A stretch of DNA of 24,117 nucleotides from Draconibacterium sp. Its GTDB lineage: Bacteria; Bacteroidota; Bacteroidia; Bacteroidales; Prolixibacteraceae. Each line of letters starts with the position of its first letter. Position 1 is the first letter of the stretch. The stretch is from the NCBI GenBank assembly GCA_027011835.1, contig JALUZN010000289.1:1-24117 (forward strand), written 5' to 3'. A program made the position numbers and the translations under genes. The notes under the pieces are model-generated. The model was not told the DNA's origin. It was given only the letters and a program-made list of their open reading frames with translations, and made no database searches. Shown here in pieces: positions 1 through 8,110 of this stretch.

Positions 1-18
1 GTATTAAACTTATTTCCG

Positions 19-26
19 TACTTTTG
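19..26 (+). promoter_or_regulatory. Bacteroidota -7 promoter box before prfC
   Basis: TACTTTTG matches the Bacteroidota -7 consensus TAnnTTTG and ends 25 bases before the prfC start codon. The matching -33 TTTG element would fall at or before the first base of the window, so only half of the promoter can be seen. This is inferred from the consensus alone. Confidence 0.45.
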
Positions 27-51
27 CGCCCTCAATAAATAAAAATTAAGA

Positions 52-1626
52 ATGACATTTCTGGAAGAGATAAACCGCCGTCGTACATTTGGTATTGTAA
101 GTCATCCCGACGCGGGAAAAACTACGCTAACCGAAAAACTGCTGCTTTTTGGAGGAGCAATTCGTGTGGCAGGCGCAGTTAAAAGCAACAAAATAAAAAA
201 AGGTGCCACCTCCGATTTTATGGAGATTGAACGGCAGCGTGGTATTTCGGTAGCAACATCGGTAATGGGGTTCGAATATGCAGGATACAAAATTAATATT
301 CTCGATACGCCCGGCCACCAGGATTTCCAGGAAGACACATTCAGAACATTAACTGCTGTCGATAGTGTTATTATTGTAATTGACGCAGCAAAAGGCGTTG
401 AGCCGCAAACCGAAAAACTGATGAATGTTTGCCGGATGCGAAAAACTCCGGTTATTGTTTTTGTAAACAAAATGGATCGCCCGGCACAAGATCCGTTTTC
501 GTTGATGGACGAAATTGAAGAACAGCTGAAAATAAAAGTGCGCCCCCTTAGCTGGCCAATAAATAATGGCCCCGATTTTAAAGGCGTTTATAACATTTTC
601 AATAAAAGTTTAAAACTGTTTACTCCCGATATTCAGGGAATTGAAGAACGCATTAAATTTGAAGACATTTCGAGCCCCGAACTGGAAGATTACATTGGCG
701 ACGATGCCGAAATATTGCGCGAAGAGCTGGAACTGGTTGAAGGTGTTTATCCTGAATACGAAAACGAACAGTATTTGGAAGGCAATCTGGCGCCCGTATT
801 TTTTGGTAGTGCACTGTACAATTTTGGCGTTCAGGAACTGCTCGATGCATTTGTGAAGATTGCGCCCACACCACGCCCCAGCTTTACCGAAGAACGTATA
901 ATAAATCCCGAAGAGGAAAAATTTACCGGTTTTGTTTTTAAAATACATGCCAACATCGACCCCAACCACCGTAGCCGCATTGCCTTTGTAAAAGTTTGTT
1001 CAGGCAAATTCGAACGTAACAAAATGTACAAAAACATCAGGCTGAATAAAACATTCCGAATTTCGAGCCCGACTGCATTTATGGCGTCACAAAAAGAGAT
1101 TGTTGAATTTGCCTACCCCGGAGATATTATCGGTGTTCCCGACACGGGCAATTTCATTATTGGCGACACATTGACCGACGGCGAGACCGTTCATTTCAAA
1201 GGGCTGCCAAGTTTCTCTCCCGAGATGTTCCGTTACATCGAAAATGCCGACCCAATGAAATCGAAACAGTTGGCAAAAGGAGTCGACCAATTGATGGACG
1301 AAGGTGTGGCACAGCTTTTTACGAGTGCTTTTAACGGTCGGAAAATAATTGGAACTGTGGGGCAACTGCAATTCGAAGTTATTCAGTACCGACTTGAACA
1401 CGAGTACAATGCGAAGTGCCGTTTCGAAACGCTGCAAATGCACAAAGCGTGTTGGATTGAATCGGACGACCCGGAAGTTTTAGTTGAATTTAAAAAACGA
1501 AAACACCAGCGAATGGCGAAAGACAAACTCGGGCGCGATGTATTTATGGCCGACTCGCAATTTATTTTACAAATGGCACAAGACGAATTTGAAGATATCC
1601 GTTTTCATTTTACCTCTGAATTTTAA
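52..1626 (+). CDS. prfC: Peptide chain release factor 3 (RF3), GTPase
   Basis: RF3 is a cytoplasmic translational GTPase that removes RF1 or RF2 from the ribosome after peptide release. The 524-residue product has the full family length. Visible motifs are the P-loop SHPDAGKTT (residues 17-25), the switch region with SDFMEIERQRGISVATSV (54-71), which is typical of RF3 rather than EF-G, the G3 motif DTPGHQDF (85-92) and G4 NKMD (139-142). The C-terminal part continues through domains II and III to a natural stop. The ATG at 52 is the first in frame, sits behind a -7 box and gives the usual RF3 N-terminus; there is no clear Shine-Dalgarno, as is normal for Bacteroidota. The following 48-base spacer has a weak GTAAAA/TTTTAC hairpin, so termination here is possible but unproven. 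Confidence 0.97.
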   Translation: MTFLEEINRRRTFGIVSHPDAGKTTLTEKLLLFGGAIRVAGAVKSNKIKKGATSDFMEIERQRGISVATSVMGFEYAGYKINILDTPGHQDFQEDTFRTLTAVDSVIIVIDAAKGVEPQTEKLMNVCRMRKTPVIVFVNKMDRPAQDPFSLMDEIEEQLKIKVRPLSWPINNGPDFKGVYNIFNKSLKLFTPDIQGIEERIKFEDISSPELEDYIGDDAEILREELELVEGVYPEYENEQYLEGNLAPVFFGSALYNFGVQELLDAFVKIAPTPRPSFTEERIINPEEEKFTGFVFKIHANIDPNHRSRIAFVKVCSGKFERNKMYKNIRLNKTFRISSPTAFMASQKEIVEFAYPGDIIGVPDTGNFIIGDTLTDGETVHFKGLPSFSPEMFRYIENADPMKSKQLAKGVDQLMDEGVAQLFTSAFNGRKIIGTVGQLQFEVIQYRLEHEYNAKCRFETLQMHKACWIESDDPEVLVEFKKRKHQRMAKDKLGRDVFMADSQFILQMAQDEFEDIRFHFTSEF

Positions 1627-1674
1627 GTAACGTTAGTAAAATCAGATTTTTTTTTACTTTCACAAAAAAAAGAG

Positions 1675-2253
1675 ATGGTTTTACTAAATACTTTTTACGA
1701 CAGCACACTGTTCACTTATCTTATTTTACCGGGACTTATTTTTATCTCGCGTATTTTCGATGTTACCATTGGTACCCTTCGTATTGTAATGGTTTCGAAA
1801 GGGCAAAAACTATGGGCTCCGTTTTTAGGCTTTTTCGAAGTACTTATCTGGTTAATTGCTATCTCAAAAATATTTCAGAACCTCGACAACTGGCTGTGCT
1901 ATATAACATATGCAGCAGGGTTTGCCACAGGAAATTACATTGGACTGCTATTGGAAGAAAAGCTTGCCGTTGGAATTGTAAAAATTCAGATTATTGCCCG
2001 TAAAAAAACAGGAAAACTCATTAAAAACCTTACCGAAGCCGGATACGGAATAACCTACCACGAAGCACAAGGAAGTAACGAAACGGTAAATATTATCTAC
2101 AGTATTATTAACCGAAAAGAGATTTCGAAAGTTGAAGATATTGTAAAAACCACCAACCCCAAAGCGTTCTATTCTATTGAAGATGTTAAATCGGTTAATC
2201 AGGGAATATTTCCCAAAAGAGCCACTTCTTCGCGTTGGCGAAAAGGAAAATAA
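1675..2253 (+). CDS. UPF0316 / DUF2179 family membrane protein
   Basis: The 192-residue protein begins with about three hydrophobic helices in the first 95 residues, including the stretch IFISRIFDVTIGTLRIVMVS, which resembles the DUF5698 domain of UPF0316 proteins. A soluble C-terminal domain of DUF2179 type (about 98-180) follows and contains ITYHEAQGSNETVNIIYSII. The family includes Bacillus YebE and has no firm biochemical role. The tail is basic (SSRWRKGK). The gene lies 48 bases after prfC and could share its transcript. A poor promoter-like TACTTTCA at 1655-1662 is the only alternative I see. The family call rests on remembered motif patterns; function is unknown. Confidence 0.8.
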   Translation: MVLLNTFYDSTLFTYLILPGLIFISRIFDVTIGTLRIVMVSKGQKLWAPFLGFFEVLIWLIAISKIFQNLDNWLCYITYAAGFATGNYIGLLLEEKLAVGIVKIQIIARKKTGKLIKNLTEAGYGITYHEAQGSNETVNIIYSIINRKEISKVEDIVKTTNPKAFYSIEDVKSVNQGIFPKRATSSRWRKGK

Positions 2254-2493
2254 AAATTACAACATACCGAAATAACTCTACTAAAAACCAATAGCTTTTC
2301 CTCAAAACCAATCTGAATTGAGTATGGGGAATCAAGATTAAAACATTTCTTTACGTAAAACTGTTGGTTCTCCTCGCTTAATAAAACACGAAAACACACA
2401 CAACACACTATTCCCTCAAGCTACTAGCAAATATATTAAACATATATACTTCGAAGATTGTTACTCTTATTATAAACTAAAACTTAAAAAGTT

Positions 2494-3726
2494 ATGAAAA
2501 TAATTAAATTCACACTACTAGTTTTTCTGGTTGTTTTTGTTTTTAAGGGTTTTACCCAGGAAACAAGCAGTGGCCCGCAAAAAGGCAAAATTTATTTTTC
2601 TCCGTTACCCGTAATTGCTGTCAATCCAACTTTTGGGGTAATGTATGGCTTAGCCGCTTCAACAAGTATGTTTACCGGCGACCCCTCAACAACCCGAATG
2701 TCAACATCGTTGGGAACAATGACATATTCAACAAAAAAACAGTTGATGTTTACGTTTAAAACAAATGTGTATCTGCCCGAAGATGAGTGGATTCTACTTG
2801 GCGACTGGCGGTATTTCAATACATCGCAACCCACATTTGGGTTAGGAACAGTACCTCAATCGGCAAAACTGGCACCGGGCAGCGGTTACGAATACGAAGA
2901 CGGGATGTTCTCGGCACCCGTACCCGATGCGCAATTAATGCAGTTTCAGTACATCAGGTTTCACGAAACTTTTTTCAAAAAAGTACAGCAGAATTTTTAT
3001 GTCGGGGCAGGAATACATTTCGACTATCATTTCAAAATAAAAGATAATCTGCTTCATTTAGATTCGATTCCCCCTATTATTACAAGTCATTATGGATACA
3101 GTATTGAGAATGATTTTAATCCTGAAGAGTATATATTATCAGGCGTTTCAATAAATGCCATGTACGATAGCCGCGACAATGCAGCAACACCATACAAAGG
3201 CAGGTATGCGTTAATTACTTTCAGAATGAACCCGAAATTTTTGGGAAGTTCAAAAAGCTCAACCAATCTATGGCTCGAATACCGCGACTATTTTAACCTC
3301 TCGAAAAAACCGCAACCAAGTCATTTGCTGGCCATTTGGATTTATGGGAATTTTCAAACATCGGGAGATATGCCGTATATGGATTTGCCGGCAGTGGGCT
3401 GGGATCAATTTGGCCGTTCGGGACGCGCATACACACAAGGCCGGTTCAGGGGCGAAAACCTGATGTACACCGAAGCAGAATACAGGGTACATTTATTGGG
3501 CACAAAAAAGAATCCCGATTTTATGGGTGCTGTAGCTTTTGTAAATCTAACTACCGCAAGTAACAAAGCGGCAAACATTAATCTGTTCAAAAACATCGAC
3601 CCCGGTTATGGCATAGGGTTGCGTTTTATGATGAACAAAACATCGCGAACGAATGTTACTTTAGATTATGCATGGGGAAATTATGGAGCACATGGACTCT
3701 TTTTAAATGTAAACGAAACTTTTTAA
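2494..3726 (+). CDS. BamA/TamA-type outer-membrane beta-barrel without POTRA domains
   Basis: The 410-residue protein has a cleavable signal peptide (hydrophobic residues 5-20, likely cut after GFTQ). A long series of alternating aromatic and hydrophobic strands ends in phenylalanine (LFLNVNETF), as expected for an outer-membrane barrel inserted by BAM. Barrel strands start almost directly after the signal peptide (SPLPVIAVNPTFGVMYG), so there is no room for POTRA domains. Near residue 310 the segment GRFRGENLMYTEAEYR resembles the Omp85 family loop-6 motif followed by a strand. It is paralogous to the barrel at 6587-7990, sharing the pattern P-IAVNP-G--YG and the segment RSGRxxTxGRxxGxxxMYTExEYR. 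It leads a tight + strand cluster, with the next gene 35 bases downstream. The bacterial surface antigen (D15/Omp85) assignment is good; cargo or substrate is unknown. Confidence 0.82.
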   Translation: MKIIKFTLLVFLVVFVFKGFTQETSSGPQKGKIYFSPLPVIAVNPTFGVMYGLAASTSMFTGDPSTTRMSTSLGTMTYSTKKQLMFTFKTNVYLPEDEWILLGDWRYFNTSQPTFGLGTVPQSAKLAPGSGYEYEDGMFSAPVPDAQLMQFQYIRFHETFFKKVQQNFYVGAGIHFDYHFKIKDNLLHLDSIPPIITSHYGYSIENDFNPEEYILSGVSINAMYDSRDNAATPYKGRYALITFRMNPKFLGSSKSSTNLWLEYRDYFNLSKKPQPSHLLAIWIYGNFQTSGDMPYMDLPAVGWDQFGRSGRAYTQGRFRGENLMYTEAEYRVHLLGTKKNPDFMGAVAFVNLTTASNKAANINLFKNIDPGYGIGLRFMMNKTSRTNVTLDYAWGNYGAHGLFLNVNETF

Positions 3727-3761
3727 GAAATTTCATGTAATTAATTTATTAAACTTTTATT

Positions 3762-4277
3762 ATGAAAACACTCATTATTCGATTTTTTGGGACTATGGCA
3801 ATTGCCGGTCTAATTGTAACATCGTGCATTACCGGCATCACTTATCCTCCGGTAACCCAATCACCTACAGGAGAACATCATACAGGGCAATTTGTATGGC
3901 ACGATTTGGCTTCACCGGATCCGTCGGCATCGATGGATTTTTACTCGAAAGTTTTTGGATGGGAATTTGAAACGCTTGGCTCGGGAGAAACCAGTTATTA
4001 CATTATCAGTGCAAACGGCAAGGCAATAGGCGGAATATTTAAACTCGCCGATAAATTTGGCACAGTTGGCGAATGGGTTAGTTCGGTTTCTGTTCCCGAT
4101 GTTGATGCAGCAGTAAACTACAATGAAACGCAGGGCGGAAAAACTGTTTTTAAAACGGCAAATTTTAAAGGCCGCGGAGAAACTGCTCTTGTTCAAGACC
4201 CACAAGGAGCAATGGTGGCATTTTTATATGCCGAAGGTGGCGACCCTGACTTTTCAGAACCTGCAGTAAACACCTAG
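3762..4277 (+). CDS. VOC (glyoxalase-fold) lipoprotein, N-terminal half before an in-frame TAG
   Basis: The 171 codons encode a signal peptide with lipobox IVTSC (lipidated Cys22), then one VOC domain beginning HTGQFVWHDLASPDPSASM and containing the paired beta-alpha-beta pattern (FYSKVFGWEF, later ALVQDPQGAMVAFLY). VOC proteins usually need two such units, and the same frame continues after TAG 4275-4277 into a second complete unit (4278-4625). The upstream half therefore looks like the N-terminal part of a once 287-residue protein, cut between its two domains. What is made today is probably a lipid-anchored single VOC domain. Catalytic function is not assigned; the family includes metal-dependent lyases, dioxygenases and non-enzymatic binders. 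Confidence 0.75.
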   Translation: MKTLIIRFFGTMAIAGLIVTSCITGITYPPVTQSPTGEHHTGQFVWHDLASPDPSASMDFYSKVFGWEFETLGSGETSYYIISANGKAIGGIFKLADKFGTVGEWVSSVSVPDVDAAVNYNETQGGKTVFKTANFKGRGETALVQDPQGAMVAFLYAEGGDPDFSEPAVNT

Positions 4278-4625
4278 CTTTGGAACGAGCTTTGGACTAC
4301 CGACATGGAAGGTTCGATAAAATATTACGAAGACTTATTTAAATTCTCGGGGAAAAGCATTTTAGGTTCGAAAGCACCCTATTTCGTATTCGAAAAAAAC
4401 AAAAAGAAATATTGTGGCGTACTGGGGAATCCTGTTGAAGGAGCCAGAAGTGCATGGATGCCCTACATTCGCGTAAGCGATGTTAATGCAGTTATGGAGA
4501 AAGCAAAAAAAGCCGGTGCACACGTTATGTTAGAACCGAGTGCAGACATTAGAAAAGGAAGTGTTGCTGTTTTGCTCGACCCACAGGGTGCACAATTTAC
4601 AATTCAGGAATGGCCAATAAACTAA
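4278..4625 (+). pseudogene. C-terminal VOC domain of the same protein, beyond the amber codon
   Basis: Reading on in the same frame from the TAG gives LWNELWTTDMEGSIKYYEDL at once, the typical first strand and helix of a VOC domain (W-NEL-T-D). It runs to VAVLLDPQGAQFTIQEWPIN and a normal stop at 4623-4625. The only in-frame ATG near the front, at 4305, lies inside the first strand-helix unit. A separate start there would remove the strand that defines the fold and would leave no signal peptide. No other stop or frameshift is present, so the damage is a single base, possibly TGG to TAG. It may be a recent pseudogene, a read-through product or a sequencing error. Confidence 0.65.
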
Positions 4626-4643
4626 TCGCTAAATATAAAAATC

Positions 4644-4829
4644 ATGAAGAATAAAATGAAAAAAACAGTTGTGATGCTTTTCGTAGTTTTTAGTCTGGCA
4701 TTGTTGGCAGGCTGCGCAAATATGCATTGGGGAACAAATGCAGGTGTCGATGTTAACTGGGGGCCAAACGGACCGAAAGTCCATCCACACGTTGGCGTTA
4801 ATTTATACAGTGGTGGAAAAATAAAATAA
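4644..4829 (+). CDS. Small lipoprotein of unknown function
   Basis: This 61-residue protein has a basic start, a hydrophobic core and a clear lipobox LLAGC (Cys24), leaving a mature part of only about 38 residues. The mature part is rich in Gly, Asn, Val and Trp (ANMHWGTNAGVDVNWGPNGP and then HPHVGVNLYSGG), with a pattern like one or two short beta-strands. A second in-frame ATG at 4656 (MKKTVV) would serve equally well as the start. The gene lies 18 bases after the VOC reading frame and 25 bases before the next gene, so it is probably co-transcribed. I recognise no named family. The strong secretion signal and tight spacing make it likely to be real. Confidence 0.7.
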   Translation: MKNKMKKTVVMLFVVFSLALLAGCANMHWGTNAGVDVNWGPNGPKVHPHVGVNLYSGGKIK

Positions 4830-4854
4830 AATTAGATTATAAAAACAGAACAAA

Positions 4855-5295
4855 ATGAAAAGAGGATTATTATTAGCCGGTATTATTTTAGTTGCAGCTT
4901 TTACACAATTGCATGCACAAACAGAAGATGGTTGGATTGTTATTGCCGAAAAAACAGCATCGTTTAAAAGCGATGTGGATAAAATTTCGCCAAAAGGCGA
5001 AAAAGCAAATGTCTCGAAAATTAAAATTAAATGCACTCAGGGAACACTTAAACTGAAGCATGTAAACGTTACAATGAGCGACGGCACAAAAAAATCATTC
5101 AGCACAAAAGGAATTGGTATTCTAAACAAAGGAATGAGTTCGTTTGCATTTGATTTGCCGGGAAAAGACACAAAGTTAAAGCATGTTGAACTGGAATACG
5201 ATTCGGCAGGAAATATTCTGATTTCGAAAAAAGCTAAAGTTCAGGTGCTGGGAAAAAAAGGAAAAAAGATAACAAAGACAAATAACTCTAAATGA
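4855..5295 (+). CDS. Small secreted protein, possibly DUF2541-like
   Basis: The 146-residue product has a signal peptide (MKRGLLLAGIILVAAF) with a likely cut after LHAQ. The mature domain starts GWIVIAEKTASFKSDVDKI and has an alternating-strand pattern suggesting a small beta-sandwich in the periplasm (IKIKCTQGTLKLKHVNVTMSDG, here split: IKIKCTQGTLKLK and then HVNVTMSDG). It ends in a lysine-rich tail (GKKGKKITKTNNSK). The start WIVIAEKTASF reminds me of DUF2541 proteins such as E. coli YaaI, but this is from memory and uncertain. Its stop overlaps the next start (ATGA at 5292-5295), which implies translational coupling with the following lipoprotein. Confidence 0.72.
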   Translation: MKRGLLLAGIILVAAFTQLHAQTEDGWIVIAEKTASFKSDVDKISPKGEKANVSKIKIKCTQGTLKLKHVNVTMSDGTKKSFSTKGIGILNKGMSSFAFDLPGKDTKLKHVELEYDSAGNILISKKAKVQVLGKKGKKITKTNNSK

Positions 5296-6422
5296 AATTG
5301 CATAAACGGGGATTAGTAACCATCTTATTTTTTGCATCTGTCATTCTGCTTTTTAATAGTTGTTCGCTATTAAAATTCAATTTTGAGTCGGATGCAACAC
5401 CTCTCGATTCAGAGCTGTTAAAAACCCGTATGCAAGTACATAATTTTGGCATCACCTTTTTTCACGAAGTGATGGTTGCATCCGATTCGATACTGAAAAC
5501 CGAATCGGATAAAACCATTCAAATAAATGCACTTACATGGAAAATAGATGCGTCGCAAGCTGCAAAAAATAAAATCTTCCAAAATAATCCCGAGATTGCC
5601 TTACTCGACACATGGCTCTTAACCGCTTCAATGACAGACTACTTAAAAGAGGGTGCAGGAGCCAATTTATTTGGAAATTCGCAACCCATTGCTGTTGATG
5701 CAAGCGAACGACTTTTGAGTAAGATCGATACAATTGCCGCAAACACATTTTCTGACAACTACAACGAAGCTCGCGCTTTTATCGATAGTATCAGAATAAA
5801 TGAACCATTTGAGTCGACCGGGTTTTATCGCGAAACCGTTTTTAACGACTGGTACCGATATCAGAACATTCCCGACAGTTTAATCGATTTCAACAACGGA
5901 ACACTTCCACAAGTGTTATCCGATTTTTCGACACGCATGGCAATTGGCACAGAACAAACAATGCGTGAAACGCAATGGTACGGAGAAAAACTGTTAAAAC
6001 AGTCGAACATCGATTCGCTGGATATTCAAAAAATGGCCGACGATTTTAATACGCAATTCGAAGAGTTAATTGTGGTACTAAGAAATAGCGGCCGAAACAT
6101 GCAGGAAGATGCCATTGTTATGCACCGCGACATTGCGGTTTTCTCGCATAATCTAGATGAAAATTTCGATTCGTTAATGGTGATTGCAACCCGCGAATTA
6201 ACACATTTTCGCGACAGTTTGGGCGTTGAGCGGGAAGCAATAATGGAAGACTTCGACAAAACTTCGAACAAGTTGGTAAAAACTGCCATGGTTGAACTAC
6301 ACGCAATGGTAAAAGATATTTTGTTTTATGTTTTACTGATTCTAATTGCAATTCTGTTTATTCCGTTTGGATTAGGATTTATAACCGGAAAAACTTTAAC
6401 AAAGAAAAAGAACAAAGAGTAA
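5292..6422 (+). CDS. Lipoprotein with helical periplasmic domain and C-terminal membrane helix
   Basis: The 376-residue protein begins with a signal sequence ending in a Bacteroidota-style lipobox LLFNSC (Cys24). The middle, about residues 40-335, is mainly charged and helical, with long heptad-like stretches (QMADDFNTQFEELIVVLRN-like near 250, FDSLMVIATRELTHFRDSL near 295). A hydrophobic helix near the C-terminus (DILFYVLLILIAILFIPFGL) and a basic tail TGKTLTKKKNKE close it. The tail follows the positive-inside rule, so the C-terminus should be cytoplasmic. Lipid anchor and helix could both lie in the inner membrane, or the protein could span the periplasm. The ATG overlaps the stop of the upstream gene by ATGA. 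I know no named family for it. Confidence 0.78.
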   Translation: MKLHKRGLVTILFFASVILLFNSCSLLKFNFESDATPLDSELLKTRMQVHNFGITFFHEVMVASDSILKTESDKTIQINALTWKIDASQAAKNKIFQNNPEIALLDTWLLTASMTDYLKEGAGANLFGNSQPIAVDASERLLSKIDTIAANTFSDNYNEARAFIDSIRINEPFESTGFYRETVFNDWYRYQNIPDSLIDFNNGTLPQVLSDFSTRMAIGTEQTMRETQWYGEKLLKQSNIDSLDIQKMADDFNTQFEELIVVLRNSGRNMQEDAIVMHRDIAVFSHNLDENFDSLMVIATRELTHFRDSLGVEREAIMEDFDKTSNKLVKTAMVELHAMVKDILFYVLLILIAILFIPFGLGFITGKTLTKKKNKE

Positions 6423-6531
6423 TCGATAAAATTTGGTTATTAACTATTTTAAAAAAACACATTATAAAACATTCATGATAAAAGATTTCACGCACAAGAG
6501 CATGATTAAGTTGAAGCACTATATTTCTTGT

Positions 6532-6566
6532 CTTATGTCTTGGTTCTTGTATCTTGATTCTAAATT
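6532..6566 (+). repeat. Degenerate 7-bp tandem repeat, CTTnnnT
   Basis: Five units follow each other in exact 7-base phase from 6532: CTTATGT, CTTGGTT, CTTGTAT, CTTGATT, CTAAATT, and a near-copy TTCTTGT stands just before. The tract fills the end of the spacer between the lipoprotein gene and the second barrel gene, finishing about 20 bases before the chosen start. It may overlap the 5' leader of the downstream message. Whether it is a variable repeat cannot be judged from one copy. Confidence 0.55.
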
Positions 6567-6586
6567 TTAAACATATGATATTTAAA

Positions 6587-7990
6587 ATGAAAAGACTAAC
6601 ATTTTTATTAACGATTTTTCTTTTAAGCAATGTTCTGCTTATGGCGCAAACGGGCGAGACAGAAAAACCATTTAATTACAATCCCGACAATTACGATTTA
6701 ATGACTCTGTTCGCGAAAAAAGGAGCGACAGCAGTTATTGATACCAACTGGAGTAAAACGCATTGGTCTATTTTCCCGGCAATTGCCGTTAATCCTGCAA
6801 TTGGTACAGGTTATGGTTTCGGAATTACTGCCGGAAAATATCTGGGCAATCCAGAAACAACTCGTCTTTCGGCGTTTAGTTCTACACCAATTTATACATC
6901 AAAAGGGCAACTCTTTGTTCCGCTACGATTGACTGTTTATACAAAAGATGAGAACTATTTTTTAAATGGAACATACATTTGGCGTCATTTCCCATTGGGA
7001 ACTTATGGATTAGGAACTAATGCACCCGAAATTAATGGCGACATGCTCGACTCTAAAACATTTACATTCTGGCAAACAGTAAACAAAAAAATTGGCAATG
7101 GCATATTTGTTGGTATTGGCTATGCTCTCGATTACTACTACGATATTCACGACACCCGGGCCGAAATAATTACTGACTATATTGGGGGTGTGAGGAATGG
7201 CGATTATAGTAGAGAAGAACTGATAGATTTCTTACAAAAAGCATCAGACTTTTATAAAGAGAATAATATTGAGCCGCCCTCTATTAAAGACAAACTTGCT
7301 TTTGCAAAAGATATGAAAGACCCAAACATGAGCAATAGCGATATTCAAAAGAAACATTTACCAACGGCATACGAAACCTATTACAAGGAAAAATTTGAAG
7401 AAATTCCTGATGATGTTAAAAATGGGAAAGAAATTGCATCGAGCTTAATGCTGAATTTTATTATCGACAAACGAGATAATCAACTCAACCCATATAAAGG
7501 AATCTATTTTAATGCTTACTCTCGTTTAAGTTACGAGTGGATGGGAAGTACCACAAACTATCAATTTATTCAGTACGATTACCGCCAGTACTGGGAAATG
7601 CCTTGGTTAAAGAAAAACATTTTAGGTGTTTGGGCAACCGGTGCATTTACTTTTGGCGACCCCGTTTATACTGGTTTACCGGCCATTGCTTCCGACCCGT
7701 TTTTACGTAGTGGAAGAGGCTGGACAGCAGGCAGATTAAAAGGAATGGATATGATGTACACTGAAATCGAGTACCGAATACCGGTATATAATTTATTGGG
7801 TATGGTTGGGTTCGTAAATGGCTCGCAGTTTAGCGACATGGACCACAATTTCGAGAAACTAAAATTAGGTTATGGGTTTGGTTTCCGAATGAAACTTAAT
7901 AAAGAGTCGCGAAGCAATTTTGCTCTCGACTTTGGTTGGAACGAAGATGGATACGCAGGATTTTATATGCAGCTGAATGAAACTTTCTAA
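6587..7990 (+). CDS. BamA/TamA-type outer-membrane beta-barrel, second paralogue
   Basis: Starting at the ATG at 6587 gives a 467-residue protein with a standard signal peptide (MKRLTFLLTIFLLSNVLLMA, cut near MAQ). The ATG at 6575 is an alternative, and an in-frame TTG at 6554 is unlikely. As in the barrel at 2494, strands start soon after an about 45-residue linker (WSIFPAIAVNPAIGTGYGFG) with no POTRA domain, and the end is FYMQLNETF with terminal Phe. The Omp85-like segment RSGRGWTAGRLKGMDMMYTE is present near residue 375. Relative to its paralogue it carries about 50 extra, highly charged residues around 192-281 (rich in Lys, Glu, Asp), probably an extended surface loop. The spacer to the upstream gene is 164 bases, so it may have its own promoter. 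Confidence 0.82.
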   Translation: MKRLTFLLTIFLLSNVLLMAQTGETEKPFNYNPDNYDLMTLFAKKGATAVIDTNWSKTHWSIFPAIAVNPAIGTGYGFGITAGKYLGNPETTRLSAFSSTPIYTSKGQLFVPLRLTVYTKDENYFLNGTYIWRHFPLGTYGLGTNAPEINGDMLDSKTFTFWQTVNKKIGNGIFVGIGYALDYYYDIHDTRAEIITDYIGGVRNGDYSREELIDFLQKASDFYKENNIEPPSIKDKLAFAKDMKDPNMSNSDIQKKHLPTAYETYYKEKFEEIPDDVKNGKEIASSLMLNFIIDKRDNQLNPYKGIYFNAYSRLSYEWMGSTTNYQFIQYDYRQYWEMPWLKKNILGVWATGAFTFGDPVYTGLPAIASDPFLRSGRGWTAGRLKGMDMMYTEIEYRIPVYNLLGMVGFVNGSQFSDMDHNFEKLKLGYGFGFRMKLNKESRSNFALDFGWNEDGYAGFYMQLNETF

Positions 7991-8110
7991 GAACAAAACC
8001 CTATTGATTGTGCAAATTAACGCAAGCTCTTTCCCTCAGAAATTAGCGAGATTTGCATGTAGTATAAAAACAATTTATTAACCTCCCGTAAGGGAATAAA
8101 ATTAAGTAAC

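Noticed and set aside
102..1443. Several antisense open frames opposite prfC
   Set aside because: They mirror the codon pattern of prfC, have no family motifs or start signals, and overlap each other.
1655..1662. TACTTTCA as a -7 box before the DUF2179 gene
   Set aside because: Two of six fixed positions deviate from TAnnTTTG and the -33 element (TTAG) is poor, so it is not listed as a promoter.
2199..2408. Possible - strand gene of 69 codons after the DUF2179 gene
   Set aside because: It overlaps the end of the + strand gene, the peptide has no recognisable domain or signal, and no promoter is seen.
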